A DNA stretch of 64,000 nucleotides from Pseudomonadota bacterium (GCA_027621915.1 JAQCAD010000014.1:1-64000); one strand, 5' to 3'. Shown: positions 53,183 to 62,068, counted from the stretch's first letter. The notes: generated from the letters alone by a model not told the origin. Numbers and translations: made by a program.

Positions 53183-54376
53183 ATGAAGGGTTACACCGCG
53201 ACACTGCCCGGCGGCGAAGCGATTTATTACGTCGATCGAAAGCGCTGGTTCTGGATGATGTCGGTGCTGTATCCGCTGCAACCGCTATTGGGCATCTGGT
53301 TGCATTCCACAACAGGCACCCAGGCATGGTTGTTGCTGCCGCTTTTCATCGGCTATGTCATCGTACCTTTAGCTGACTGGATGATAGGCGAGGACACAAA
53401 CAACCCGCCTGAAGAGGTCGTTTTGCAGCTTGATCGGGACCGCTATTATCGCGTGCTGACATTCCTGGTTGTTCCGCTTCACTTCATTTCGCTGATTGGG
53501 TCAGCATGGTGGGCGGGTACACAGTCGCTAAGCTGGTGGTCTTTTCTCGGGCTTGCCGTCGTCGCCGGAATTACGAGCGGGCTCGGAATCAATACCGGCC
53601 ATGAACTCGGGCACAAGAAAGGCAGGCTGGAAAGAACGCTGGCAAAAATTGTGTTGGCCGTGCCAGTTTACGGTCATTTCTGGGTCGAACACAATCGCGG
53701 CCATCACCGCGACGTATCAACCCCGGACGACCCGGCAAGCGCACGCATGGGGGAAAACATTTACAAATTTGCATTACGTGAAATTCCCGGCGCGTTTTTT
53801 CGGGCATGGGCTATAGAGAAAGATCGACTGGTACGTCGCGACAGATCCGCCTGGGATGCAGACAATCAAATTCTGCAGTCCATGCTGTTGTCACTCTTGC
53901 TGCAGCTGGGATTGCTCGTCATGTTCGGCTGGAAAATGATTCCATTTCTGGTCGTGCATAACGTGCTCGCGTGGTGGCAGCTGACGAGCGCCAACTATAT
54001 TGAGCATTACGGGCTGCTTCGTGCGAAAGATAGCAACGGGCGCTTCGAACGTTGCCTGCCGCATCACTCCTGGAACAGCAATCACGTGTTAAGTAATCTC
54101 GTACTGTTTCATTTGCAGCGGCATTCCGATCATCACGCCCACCCGCTGCGACGCTATCAGTCGCTCCGCCATTTCAATGATCTGCCTACGCTGCCAAACG
54201 GTTACTTTGGCGTTTATCTATTGGCTTACGTGCCCTGGCTTTGGTATCGCGTAATGGATCATCGCCTGCTTGCTCTGCCGCACATCGCCGGCGATCTCTC
54301 CAGGGTGAATATCGACCCGGATCGGCGTGATGCGATTTTGGAAAAGTACTGTGCGACCGGAGCCTCAAGTGCATGA
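53183..54376 (+). CDS. alkB: Alkane 1-monooxygenase AlkB
   Basis: Integral-membrane diiron hydroxylase that oxidises the terminal carbon of n-alkanes. The 397-residue protein shows all four histidine boxes: HELGH (140-144), EHNRGHH (169-175), the signature NYIEHYG (271-277) and LQRHSDHH (311-318), plus six hydrophobic helices. Length is as in Pseudomonas AlkB (401). The next gene is a rubredoxin overlapping by 4 bp, its expected electron donor, so this is a functional pair; a rubredoxin reductase is not in the window. Substrate chain length cannot be decided from sequence alone. Confidence 0.96.
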   Translation: MKGYTATLPGGEAIYYVDRKRWFWMMSVLYPLQPLLGIWLHSTTGTQAWLLLPLFIGYVIVPLADWMIGEDTNNPPEEVVLQLDRDRYYRVLTFLVVPLHFISLIGSAWWAGTQSLSWWSFLGLAVVAGITSGLGINTGHELGHKKGRLERTLAKIVLAVPVYGHFWVEHNRGHHRDVSTPDDPASARMGENIYKFALREIPGAFFRAWAIEKDRLVRRDRSAWDADNQILQSMLLSLLLQLGLLVMFGWKMIPFLVVHNVLAWWQLTSANYIEHYGLLRAKDSNGRFERCLPHHSWNSNHVLSNLVLFHLQRHSDHHAHPLRRYQSLRHFNDLPTLPNGYFGVYLLAYVPWLWYRVMDHRLLALPHIAGDLSRVNIDPDRRDAILEKYCATGASSA

Positions 54377-54534
54377 GTGAATTCAAATGCCCGGAGTGCG
54401 GTTACACGTATGACGAAGCGGTTGGCGACCCACACGAGGGCTACTCGCCTGGCACACGCTTTGAAAACTTGCCGGATGACTTTGCCTGCCCCGACTGTTC
54501 AGTCAGATTCAAGGAAGATTTCGAAAAAGCCTGA
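54373..54534 (+). CDS. Rubredoxin, electron donor to AlkB
   Basis: A 53-residue iron protein whose ATG overlaps the alkB stop (ATGA). It begins MSEFKCPECGYTYDEAVGDP; the four iron ligands are Cys6, Cys9, Cys39 and Cys42. Two usual features are altered: the conserved Trp after LPDD is Phe (LPDDFACPDC), and the Gly after the last Cys is Ser (CPDCSVRF). The 4-bp overlap implies coupled translation with AlkB. Despite the substitutions the metal site is intact and the role as AlkG-like carrier is likely. Confidence 0.93.
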   Translation: MSEFKCPECGYTYDEAVGDPHEGYSPGTRFENLPDDFACPDCSVRFKEDFEKA

Positions 54535-54611
54535 TTCTCAAATCCCGAATCTGACAGTTATCGCCAGATTCACGGAATTGTGCTGAACCAGCTTCGGTTT
54601 ACGCTGCAGTA

Positions 54612-55481
54612 ATGCCTGCCTCAGCGAGTAACCAGACTAATGATCTGCGTTTGACCGGACTCGACGTATCGATTCCGCTGGTCATGCTGTTCCAGGCATC
54701 TGCACTGATCATCCGCAGCTTCGTTGATGTAAATATGGTCGAAGCCGGAATCGATGCAGCCGCGGCCAGGCACTTAAGTGCACTGATCGGATTCGCGGTG
54801 TTATTCATTTTCATGTGGCCGCTCATGAACAAGGCATGGCCCGCAATTCGTCAGCTCTTTCGCAGACCTGAATCCTGGAGCCGGATGGTCCTGGCCTCCG
54901 TCATGCTTGGATTCGTACTCTGGCTAAGCCAGATGCTGGTGCTGGTGGCTATCGCCCCATTGCAGTGGATCGGGGACGGACCTTACAAGTGGCCGACAGC
55001 GCCGATTTTTGAAGTCGCTTGCAGCAATCCAGCGAACCTGTTGCTTGCCCTTCCGGTGATGTCGATGCTCACGCCGCTCGTCGAAGAAATCATCAACAGG
55101 GGCTTATTCCTCGGCACGCTTTTGCCGAGAGGGCGGCTTATCGCGATCATGGGATCCGCCCTACTTTTCACTGTGTTCCATGTCCCGGGTGGCATGGCGA
55201 GCGCGTTCATATTCGGAATTTTCGCTGCAATCCAAATGCTGCACTATCGAACCTTATGGGCCGTAGTGATAACGCATGGCACAGGCAATCTTTTCGTCGA
55301 AATACATCGCAATTGTGTTGATGGATACTGGTTGCCGGGACACATTCCTTGGGAACCCGGAAGTCCGGCTTTGTTGATTGCACTGCTAACGCCAGCCTGC
55401 ATTTTCATAGCATGGAGGCTGGCTACCTGCAGCAAAGCCGGGGCAGCCGATTTCCGGTGCTGCCCCGGCATCCGCAGGTGA
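54612..55481 (+). CDS. CPBP family intramembrane glutamic protease
   Basis: A 289-residue polytopic membrane protein of the CPBP (Abi/CAAX protease-like) family with about eight helices. The catalytic motifs are E158-E159-xxx-R163 in LVEEIINRGLF, F186xxxH190 in LLFTVFHVP, and H222xxxN226 in ITHGTGNLF. Family members process prenylated proteins, membrane anti-sigma factors or bacteriocins, or give bacteriocin self-immunity. It ends 4 bp from the stop of the convergent double-glycine peptide gene, which suggests immunity or processing as one option. It lies 77 bp after the alkB-rubredoxin pair. Confidence 0.88.
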   Translation: MPASASNQTNDLRLTGLDVSIPLVMLFQASALIIRSFVDVNMVEAGIDAAAARHLSALIGFAVLFIFMWPLMNKAWPAIRQLFRRPESWSRMVLASVMLGFVLWLSQMLVLVAIAPLQWIGDGPYKWPTAPIFEVACSNPANLLLALPVMSMLTPLVEEIINRGLFLGTLLPRGRLIAIMGSALLFTVFHVPGGMASAFIFGIFAAIQMLHYRTLWAVVITHGTGNLFVEIHRNCVDGYWLPGHIPWEPGSPALLIALLTPACIFIAWRLATCSKAGAADFRCCPGIRR

Positions 55482-55485
55482 ACGC

Positions 55486-55668
55486 CTAGTCGAAAGCCAT
55501 CGCCACCCGCTCGATAACATGAGACGTAAAAGCCACAGCTCCTTCGTAGATGTTAATCAGGTCCTGTCCCAAACTCGTCGGTTGCGAAATCCCGTAGATA
55601 TTGTTCGGCGTACACACACCCTCGCCACCAGACACAAACATTAACTCTTCAGTTTTAAGTTCTCGCAT
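55486..55668 (-). CDS. Double-glycine leader peptide, microcin-like precursor
   Basis: A 60-residue peptide starting MRELKTEELMFVSGG, which fits the class II microcin leader pattern (colicin V begins MRTLTLNELDSVSGG). Cleavage after Gly15 would release a 45-residue core, EGVCTPNNIYGISQPTSLGQ at its start, with one cysteine and an amphipathic, hydrophobic C-terminal helix (about 36-59). ATG 55668 has GGAGG 8 bp upstream; an in-frame ATG at 55683 would overlap that site and is rejected. The only neighbours are the convergent CPBP protease and an outer-membrane protein; no peptidase-containing exporter is in the window. A quorum or other signalling peptide is an alternative. Confidence 0.68.
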   Translation of the reverse strand: MRELKTEELMFVSGGEGVCTPNNIYGISQPTSLGQDLINIYEGAVAFTSHVIERVAMAFD

Positions 55669-55740
55669 CACATCAACCTCCATGTTGATTCGTCAGATTT
55701 GAACGGACGCACTGCGCGATCCGCCTTTTGTCGCCGACTT

Positions 55741-55768
55741 TTGACTAACGGCGTGCAGGTAACATATT
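55741..55768 (+). promoter_or_regulatory. Putative promoter of the outer-membrane protein gene
   Basis: TTGACT (55741-55746) and CATATT (55763-55768), 16 bp apart, form a good sigma-70 promoter, giving a leader of about 175 nt before ATG 55951. The rest of 55669-55950 shows no gene; no clear promoter for the minus-strand peptide was found in it. Confidence 0.45.
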
Positions 55769-55950
55769 CCCGGATACCCTTTCTCGCACGCTGAATATCC
55801 GGATAAAGCGCCCGGAAATGACAGTTTTTTCGCCGCCATCGCGCATTTGATCCGGAGCCTGTGATGTGCCGCACAGTCCTGCTGTTCGACTGCATCTAAC
55901 CTTTGAACCAAGCGAATTGTCGCCCCACTTGGGCAAAGTGGAGAATCACC

Positions 55951-56622
55951 ATGAAATTCCTGCGATTGAAATCTGTCGTATTGCTTGGCGTACTGACAAT
56001 TTGCGGTACCGCTTCGGCCAATGACGACTTCTGGGTTGGTATTAAGGCTGGCACTTTAGGATTTGGTGTTGAAGGCAGCTGGCAACCGATAGGCTGGCTG
56101 GATCTTCGTGCCGGCATCAATTTTTACGACTATGACGACACCGGCTCACAGGCAGGCATCAATTATGACGCCACATTAGCGCTGGACACTTATTACCTCA
56201 CAGGGAATCTCAAGTTTCCGGCGAGCCCGTTTCGAATGACACTTGGCGCTTTCACGAATAACAACGAAGTTCGGATGGCCAGCAAGGCGATGCCATCGTA
56301 CCAACTGGGTAGCAATTCAACGCCATATCTGCCTGCCGACGTTGGCACCCTGACCAGCGTCGCCAGTTTCGATGGCGTCTCGCCCTACATCGGCGGCGGA
56401 TTCGATTTCAGCATCATGAATCGACTGGGGCTCTCGCTGGATTTTGGCGTGTTATGGCAGGGCGAACCAATAGTTTCGCTGGCATCTGACGGTGCGCTGG
56501 CGCTAATCAGTGATCCGGGTTTTCTGGCGGATCTTGAGGCAGAGCGCTTGCAACTGGAAGACGAATTGAAGGATTTGAAAGCCTATCCGGTCGTCAGCAT
56601 CGGATTCAATTTCAACTTTTGA
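55951..56622 (+). CDS. Outer-membrane beta-barrel protein, unknown function
   Basis: A 223-residue exported protein: signal peptide to about residue 22 (LLGVLTICGTASAND), then alternating strand-like segments (FWVGIKAGTLGFGVEGSW, WLDLRAGINFYDYDD, TYYLTGNLKFP, RMTLGAFTNNN, VSPYIGGGFDFSIMN, GLSLDFGVLWQG) and a terminal GFNFNF ending in Phe, the signal for BAM-mediated insertion. This pattern suggests an 8-stranded barrel. ATG 55951 is chosen since the signal peptide starts there. A strong terminator follows. I do not recognise a specific family. Confidence 0.75.
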   Translation: MKFLRLKSVVLLGVLTICGTASANDDFWVGIKAGTLGFGVEGSWQPIGWLDLRAGINFYDYDDTGSQAGINYDATLALDTYYLTGNLKFPASPFRMTLGAFTNNNEVRMASKAMPSYQLGSNSTPYLPADVGTLTSVASFDGVSPYIGGGFDFSIMNRLGLSLDFGVLWQGEPIVSLASDGALALISDPGFLADLEAERLQLEDELKDLKAYPVVSIGFNFNF

Positions 56623-56630
56623 GTCGAATG

Positions 56631-56669
56631 AAAAACAGGCCGGGGCCGTTGACGTCCCCGGCTTTATTT
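56631..56669. terminator. Bidirectional intrinsic terminator
   Basis: GCCGGGG (56639-56645) and CCCCGGC (56656-56662) make a perfect 7-bp GC stem. On the plus strand TTTATTT follows; on the minus strand CTGTTTTT follows. It ends both the outer-membrane protein transcript and the convergent oxidoreductase transcript. Confidence 0.85.
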
Positions 56670-56672
56670 CGA

Positions 56673-58037
56673 CTAATGAAAACGTTGCACCAGTCGCAGT
56701 GCGCCGATCATCGCCTGCAAATAGACCAGGCGTAACGACGACAGCGGAAACCGATCTGGCATACCCACCATCATCCGCGGCAACCATTCCGGCACGTCAT
56801 GCACGTCACCTGTACCAGAGACGAGCCACCTGGCGACCTGCTTGCCTGACCATGTCGCGGTGTTGACACCGTTGCCGTGATAACCAAAAGCGAAAAACAC
56901 CGTGGGATCATCAGAAAGTCGACCAATCGCCGGGGTCATTCTTCTCGTCATACAAACCAGTCCATGCCAGCGGTAATCAATCTCCACTTTTCGCCAGTTC
57001 GGGAATGTCTGATTAAATCGTGCGATCAGCCCCGCATAATTCCGCGCAGCACTGCTCTCGCTGCCATTCGCACTGCCGCGCCCACCAAACAGGAATCGTC
57101 CGTCCGGCAACAGACGATAATAGTTCAGCAGCTTAACCGCCGTAATTGCCGGCGACTCTGTGCGCCAATGATGCAATGCGAGTTCATCGGCTGTCATTGG
57201 TCGGGTCACGACGATCGAGCTGATGACGGGCAACGACCGCCCATTAAGTTGTTGATGAAGGTGTTCCGGTGAGAAACCGTTGGTCGCCAGAATCACCTGC
57301 TTCGCACGCACGCTGCCGCCCGCCGTTTTCAAAACATGGTACGAACCATCCCGCGCCCAGTCGACGACTTCACTCGATGCATGCAGTTTTGCACCCCGCC
57401 GCTCGGCAGCCTCCGCAAGACCCTGGACGAAACGCAAAGGTTGCAAGCCAAACGTTGGTCGAATAATGATCCCACCCTGTTGTAACGGGGAATCAAAAAA
57501 CCGCTCGGCAAACTCATCGCGACTGACGACGCTGGTATCCAGGCTGAGAACGCGAAATTCAAACTCGGCACTATCTTTCAGGCGGGCAAATCCCTGCCTG
57601 GAGCAGGCCATGGCCACTTCGCAATCGCCCTGGCGCAGACTGTCAATTTTCTCATCGACAATGAGGTCACGCACCAGCTGTATCGCATCGACCTGGCTGC
57701 GATAGTAGGCACGGGCTTGTTCCAGGCCGTACTGCCTGACCATCGCCTCACCGCCCAGCAATTCACCACCGATGCTGCAGAAACCACCGTTTCTTCCGGA
57801 TGCGCCCCAGCCAAAATGCCCGGCTTCGAGAACGCGGACATCAAGTTGATGGTCGCGACACAAATGATAGGCAGCGGAAAGGCCGGTATAGCCGCCCCCG
57901 ATAACAGCAACGTCGCACTGCTCGTTCGTGGTTAACGGTGATGCCGTCGGCTGCTGGCTGCCCCGGGTTGCTTCCCAATAGGACGGCTCCGGACGGTCAA
58001 AACGATACATTGCATCATCGTAGAGCCAGCGAGACAT
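56673..58037 (-). CDS. FAD-dependent amine/amino-acid oxidoreductase (DAO family)
   Basis: A 454-residue flavoprotein with the FAD-binding motif DVAVIGGGYTGLSAAYHL (about 42-59) and VRVLEAGHFGWGASGRNGGF, the covalent or tight-FAD region seen in the gamma-glutamylputrescine oxidase (PuuB) branch. The C-terminal FAFGYHGNGVNTATWSGK is also typical. It probably oxidises an amine or amino acid with oxygen as acceptor. The gene lies 9 bp after an MFS transporter gene that may import the substrate. Exact substrate unknown. Confidence 0.85.
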   Translation of the reverse strand: MSRWLYDDAMYRFDRPEPSYWEATRGSQQPTASPLTTNEQCDVAVIGGGYTGLSAAYHLCRDHQLDVRVLEAGHFGWGASGRNGGFCSIGGELLGGEAMVRQYGLEQARAYYRSQVDAIQLVRDLIVDEKIDSLRQGDCEVAMACSRQGFARLKDSAEFEFRVLSLDTSVVSRDEFAERFFDSPLQQGGIIIRPTFGLQPLRFVQGLAEAAERRGAKLHASSEVVDWARDGSYHVLKTAGGSVRAKQVILATNGFSPEHLHQQLNGRSLPVISSIVVTRPMTADELALHHWRTESPAITAVKLLNYYRLLPDGRFLFGGRGSANGSESSAARNYAGLIARFNQTFPNWRKVEIDYRWHGLVCMTRRMTPAIGRLSDDPTVFFAFGYHGNGVNTATWSGKQVARWLVSGTGDVHDVPEWLPRMMVGMPDRFPLSSLRLVYLQAMIGALRLVQRFH

Positions 58038-58046
58038 GATGTTTCC

Positions 58047-59240
58047 CTACGCCGTCGCGGGCTGAAGACGGGCGACCAGTGGGTCCTTTCGGATGTAATA
58101 CAAGCCAAACAGGATCAATGCCAGCAACGGGAACGGCACGACGATGAGCGTAAACCAGCCGTAAAGGTGAATAATCGTGCCGGCCAGAAGCGAGGCCAAT
58201 GCCGATGTACCAAATATGCAAAACTCGTTGACGGCCTGCGCCCTGAACCGCTCGGAAAGCTCATACGTGCGAGTGACCATTGTCGTGCCGCCCACGTAAA
58301 GAAAATTCCAGCCAACTCCAAGTAACACCAGCGCATACAGGTAATGCATGTAGGACTGACCCTGTAGTCCGATCAGGCAAGCCGCAATCAGTCCGAACGC
58401 TCCGATGGACATCAAACGAATGACGCCAATTCGCTCGATCAGAATTCCGGACACCAAAGAGGGCACGTACATCCCGAGCACATGCATTCGAATAACCTGG
58501 GCAGTTCTATCCAACGCGAATCCGTCATGCACGTGCATGCTGAGCGGTGTCGCTGTCATGATGAACGTCATCACGCCGTACGCTGTCATGCCACCAAGAA
58601 CGGCGACGATAAAAGCGGGCTGCGACGCGATTTCCCGCAGCGGTCGTTGCGGTTTCTGGCTGGCAGTCTCACCTTCACCTCGCAATGGACCCAGCGTCAG
58701 AAACAACAGCGCCTGCACGACAAAGAGTATGGACAGTGCAAGCAATGATCCCATGTACTGCACTTCGGGGACGGCATACTGACCGTACTTGACGATCTCG
58801 GGCCCGACTACAGCGCCACCAATTGCACCCAGCAAAACGAACGATATTGCCCGCGGTGAGTGCCTGGGATCGACGCTCTCGCCCGCCGCGTATCGATACT
58901 GCTGAGTGAACGCTGTATTGATTCCAAACACAGCCGCAGCCATCGTGAAGATGGCAAAGCTCTGGTAGTACAAAGCCAGCGCCGCGAGCAGCGTGGCGAT
59001 CACCGCACTGATTGACGACAGGGCGAAACCAGACTTGCGGCCAATCCTTCTCATCAGCATGGTCGCCGGAATCGTCGTGGCTGCAACACAGAGCACCATG
59101 ATTGACACGGGCAATGTCGCAAGTGTCGGGTCACTTGAAAGCTTTGAGCCGATGATCCCACCCAGGGTCACCATGATGATCGCACCAGTCGCAGAAATAA
59201 GCTGGCAGCTGGTCAGTATCAATATGTTTCGGTATTTCAT
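58047..59240 (-). CDS. MFS transporter
   Basis: A 397-residue 12-helix major facilitator. It starts MKYRNILILTSCQLISATG at ATG 59240; an in-frame start at 59318 would add a hydrophilic 26-residue tail and is less likely. The loop motif LMRRIGRKSGFALSS between helices 2 and 3 and the central hydrophilic loop (GPLRGEGETASQKPQRPLRE) are as expected. It is first in a two-gene unit with the FAD oxidoreductase, so uptake of that enzyme's substrate is a reasonable guess. No substrate-specific motif is seen. Confidence 0.87.
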   Translation of the reverse strand: MKYRNILILTSCQLISATGAIIMVTLGGIIGSKLSSDPTLATLPVSIMVLCVAATTIPATMLMRRIGRKSGFALSSISAVIATLLAALALYYQSFAIFTMAAAVFGINTAFTQQYRYAAGESVDPRHSPRAISFVLLGAIGGAVVGPEIVKYGQYAVPEVQYMGSLLALSILFVVQALLFLTLGPLRGEGETASQKPQRPLREIASQPAFIVAVLGGMTAYGVMTFIMTATPLSMHVHDGFALDRTAQVIRMHVLGMYVPSLVSGILIERIGVIRLMSIGAFGLIAACLIGLQGQSYMHYLYALVLLGVGWNFLYVGGTTMVTRTYELSERFRAQAVNEFCIFGTSALASLLAGTIIHLYGWFTLIVVPFPLLALILFGLYYIRKDPLVARLQPATA

Positions 59241-59352
59241 TTTGTTCCGTAGTATCTGGTGCCGATCATGAGGCAGCGCATTCTCACATATTTCGTGCAC
59301 GGAGAACGATTCGGGCAACTCGCCCCAAAAGGGATTCTATTCCGGCAACGCA

Positions 59353-59769
59353 ATGTTACGTCTAAATAATCAAATTCTCATTCCCGACTCGGAAATCGAG
59401 CTCAATGCAATCCGCTCGCAGGGTCCCGGCGGCCAGAATGTCAATAAAGTCGCAACAGCAATTCATCTGCGTTTCGACATTCGCGCGTCAACTGCGCTGC
59501 CAGACGATGTCAAGGCGCGACTGCTCGCGATGCGTGACCATCGAATCTCGGCTGATGGTGTCATCAATATCAAAGCGCAACGCTCGCGCAGCCGCGACAA
59601 GAACCGTATCGACGCGTTAAAACGGCTGGCAGACCTTCTCAGGAAAGCGCTGACTCCACCTACTGTACGGAAAAAGACCAAACCGAGTCGCAAGGCAAAA
59701 GAGAAACGACTGGCGGACAAGACTCGCCGCGGACAACTCAAGCAATCACGCGGGAAAATAATCGACTAG
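59353..59769 (+). CDS. arfB: Alternative ribosome-rescue factor B (peptidyl-tRNA hydrolase)
   Basis: Releases peptides from ribosomes stalled without a stop codon. The 138-residue protein has the catalytic GGQ (26-28) in RSQGPGGQNVNKVATAIHLR and a C-terminal basic tail (RKKTKPSRKAKEKRLADK) that enters the empty mRNA channel. Length and order match E. coli YaeJ (140 residues), and the lack of a codon-recognition domain distinguishes it from RF1/RF2. Its stop codon overlaps the stop of the convergent regulator gene (shared CTAG). Confidence 0.96.
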   Translation: MLRLNNQILIPDSEIELNAIRSQGPGGQNVNKVATAIHLRFDIRASTALPDDVKARLLAMRDHRISADGVINIKAQRSRSRDKNRIDALKRLADLLRKALTPPTVRKKTKPSRKAKEKRLADKTRRGQLKQSRGKIID

Positions 59770-61646
59770 GGTACACTCTCGCCACACTCGACCCGGTCGT
59801 CGTTCCATACGCAACCCGCATTTTTCCAATAATCTGTCAGGCCGGTCGCGTTGACGAACTCGGGAAATTCAGGGTGCTGGCGAAATGATTTGAATTCATC
59901 AATGAAAATGATTTCGAGTTCGAACAAGCCGCCTTTGACTTCCAGGCGTCGAGCAACAGTCATGGCAGAGTCAACTTCCCCGAACAATTGCCACAATGTC
60001 ATTTCGACATTTTCCGGCAACGCACCCATGTCGGACAGCTGTCCGAGGATGCCGAGCGCTTGCTGACGGTTGCCACCTTCATTTAGCCCGTCGAAAACCG
60101 GGTCGACCCATCTCGAGTCCACGTTGTTCTGATCGAGGCCCGCTTTTGCATAGGTCTTCGCGCCGTCAACGTCGCCATGTCGCATCAGGTACAGCGAATA
60201 CGCCAGAGAATGAATTGACGCCTGCAGATTCATGCTGTTGGCGATATCAAAATACTTGCCGGCATTTTCCATGTCATCGACCCAGAAGTAGGCGATTGCC
60301 AGCCGGCTGAACATGATTGCCTGGTCCGGGTGTTCCGGGTCCGGCTCCAGCGCGCGCCGGGCGTGCAGGAGGGATTCATCCAGTCGCCCGACACTTGCCA
60401 TCACCCTCGAATACCAGTGGTGGGCAATCGGCGTAACGTTGTCGGCCTGCAGGGCTTGCTCAAATGCCTCCGCTGCCGCAATCCATTCGTTGCGCTTGTG
60501 ATGTACAAAGCCGTAGACCGTACCAGCCGCTTCCCGGATTCGCGGATCCGCCGCTATCCCGTTGTTCACGACTTCGATTGCTCGTTCGTACGTCGATTCC
60601 CTGTCGACCGACAGGTCGTAGTCCGGCCAGATCAGGTAGCTGTACGCGAGCCCGAGCCACGCGGGACCGAATTTGGGATCCAGCCGGGTAGCCTCCTCAA
60701 ATTTACCGATGGCGGCGACTGTCGACTGCCGGTCGCGTTTCTGAAACAGGTATCGTCCCAGCGAGTAGGCTTCTGCCGCTGCATAGCTGGCCGGTTTGTT
60801 CGTATCCGTGACCGGCTGTTCGAATTCGCTGTCCATCGCGCCGCGCAGGCCGAATGCCACCTGTCGCTGCAAATCGAAAATCTGGTTCTTACCGGCGTCG
60901 AACGTGTTTGACCAGATCACCGCGCCGCTCCTTGCATCCTCAAGCCGAGCAGCAATTCGGACCTGGCCGTTGACGATTTGAACGCTGCCGGTCACCAGGC
61001 TTTGCGCATCGACCGATGTGCTTTCCGTATAGGGCTGTCGAATTCGAATGACTCTCAAGCCATCGATTCGATTCAGGCTGGTAATGGCCTCCTCCGCAAA
61101 GCCGAAACAAAGGTGCGCGCTGGTGTCCGACGAATCCTGCAAACAGTCGAACGGAAACACGACCACGGATGTCAGCGGGCCGTTACCGGCAGAATCTCTG
61201 TCAGAAAAGAGGTACCAGGTAACCGCAATCGCAACCGCTACCACGGCTGCGACTATCCGGAAATCCGGTTTGAATGCCGGCGCGTCAGGAACGTCATTGG
61301 CTGAAGCGACGGCGGGTAAATTCACCGGCAGCATGACCCGGTAACCACGTTTTTGCAGTGTTTCAATGTAGGTCGGCGCTTTGGCGTTATCGCCCAGGCC
61401 CTTGCGGAGCTCCGTAATGCAGCGGGTGATGACGTCGTTCATCTGCGGTCGCCCGTCCCATACGGCGTCGATCAGCTGATCCAGCGTGACGACGTCGCCA
61501 CCATGACTGGCCAGCACCACGAACACGTCCATGACGATCGGCTGCAGTTTTCGCTCTTCTGCACCTTTTCTTAACAGCCCGCGTTCCGGAATGACGGTCC
61601 ATGGTCCAAATTCAAACCCTTGCATTAATTCGGTGTAGCTCGGCAT
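59766..61646 (-). CDS. CadC-like membrane regulator with TPR sensor
   Basis: A 626-residue protein: N-terminal OmpR-type winged helix (about 10-105, with LQPIVMDVFVVLASHGGDVV and YIETLQKRGYRVMLP), one membrane helix (about 133-150), a FlgO-like domain (LTSVVVFPFDCLQDSS, then VTGSVQIVNGQVRIAARLED) and a periplasmic TPR region (about 300-560). No receiver domain, so it is a one-component, membrane-bound transcription activator. The start is taken at ATG 61646; ATG 61625 is possible and a longer in-frame start lacks support. It is divergent from a small unknown protein and a VOC protein, possible targets. Confidence 0.85.
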   Translation of the reverse strand: MPSYTELMQGFEFGPWTVIPERGLLRKGAEERKLQPIVMDVFVVLASHGGDVVTLDQLIDAVWDGRPQMNDVITRCITELRKGLGDNAKAPTYIETLQKRGYRVMLPVNLPAVASANDVPDAPAFKPDFRIVAAVVAVAIAVTWYLFSDRDSAGNGPLTSVVVFPFDCLQDSSDTSAHLCFGFAEEAITSLNRIDGLRVIRIRQPYTESTSVDAQSLVTGSVQIVNGQVRIAARLEDARSGAVIWSNTFDAGKNQIFDLQRQVAFGLRGAMDSEFEQPVTDTNKPASYAAAEAYSLGRYLFQKRDRQSTVAAIGKFEEATRLDPKFGPAWLGLAYSYLIWPDYDLSVDRESTYERAIEVVNNGIAADPRIREAAGTVYGFVHHKRNEWIAAAEAFEQALQADNVTPIAHHWYSRVMASVGRLDESLLHARRALEPDPEHPDQAIMFSRLAIAYFWVDDMENAGKYFDIANSMNLQASIHSLAYSLYLMRHGDVDGAKTYAKAGLDQNNVDSRWVDPVFDGLNEGGNRQQALGILGQLSDMGALPENVEMTLWQLFGEVDSAMTVARRLEVKGGLFELEIIFIDEFKSFRQHPEFPEFVNATGLTDYWKNAGCVWNDDRVECGESVP

Positions 61647-61768
61647 TCCGGGTTCGCCTCGTCGCGCTTGTTTTGTTGGTAGCTGGCTGGTTCGGCAGGG
61701 ATTGTACTGTACCGCGGCGCAACTGGTGGCCGAAAAACCGGGCCTCGTTGGACTGGTCAAATTGGGCT

Positions 61769-61796
61769 TTGTTGGTGTATTGTTACCATGTTATCT
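61769..61796 (+). promoter_or_regulatory. Putative promoter of the small protein-VOC unit
   Basis: TTGTTG (61769-61774) and TTATCT (61791-61796) are 16 bp apart, with an imperfect inverted repeat GTTAC...GTAAC (61782-61803) over the -10. It lies in the divergent gap shared with the CadC-like regulator gene, so it may be that regulator's target. Confidence 0.35.
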
Positions 61797-61813
61797 GAGT
61801 AACGAGCGTCCCT

Positions 61814-62068
61814 ATGAACGGAAAACTGATCGAACGGGCCCAGACCGGCGTACGCCTGGAAAAATCACTGCTGAAAGTCCTGAAGGGGCTGGCCGAATAC
61901 TGCGAGCTCAGCATGGGCGACCTGCTGGAGGGCATCGTCCTGCACGCTTTCGAAGGTAAAGCGCCCTTTTCGCCGCAAACACAGGCCGCCATCGTCGACC
62001 TCAAGAGGGTGTATCACTGCGACCTGACTGCCCGCGACAGCCACAAACTGAGGGAGACGGGCGAATGA
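61814..62068 (+). CDS. Small protein with possible ribbon-helix-helix fold
   Basis: An 84-residue protein starting MNGKLIERAQTGVRLEKSLL. A short strand (QTGVRLEKS) followed by two helices (LLKVLKGLAEYCE and SMGDLLEGIVLHAFEG) is the layout of ribbon-helix-helix DNA-binding proteins, but the match is weak. The stop is 7 bp before the VOC gene, so they are probably one transcript. Function not recognised. Confidence 0.6.
   Translation: MNGKLIERAQTGVRLEKSLLKVLKGLAEYCELSMGDLLEGIVLHAFEGKAPFSPQTQAAIVDLKRVYHCDLTARDSHKLRETGE

Noticed and set aside
55693-55911. Overlapping minus-strand frames upstream of the double-glycine peptide, checked for a second peptide or immunity gene
   Set aside because: No leader motif, no ribosome-binding site and no hydrophobic segment; composition looks non-coding.
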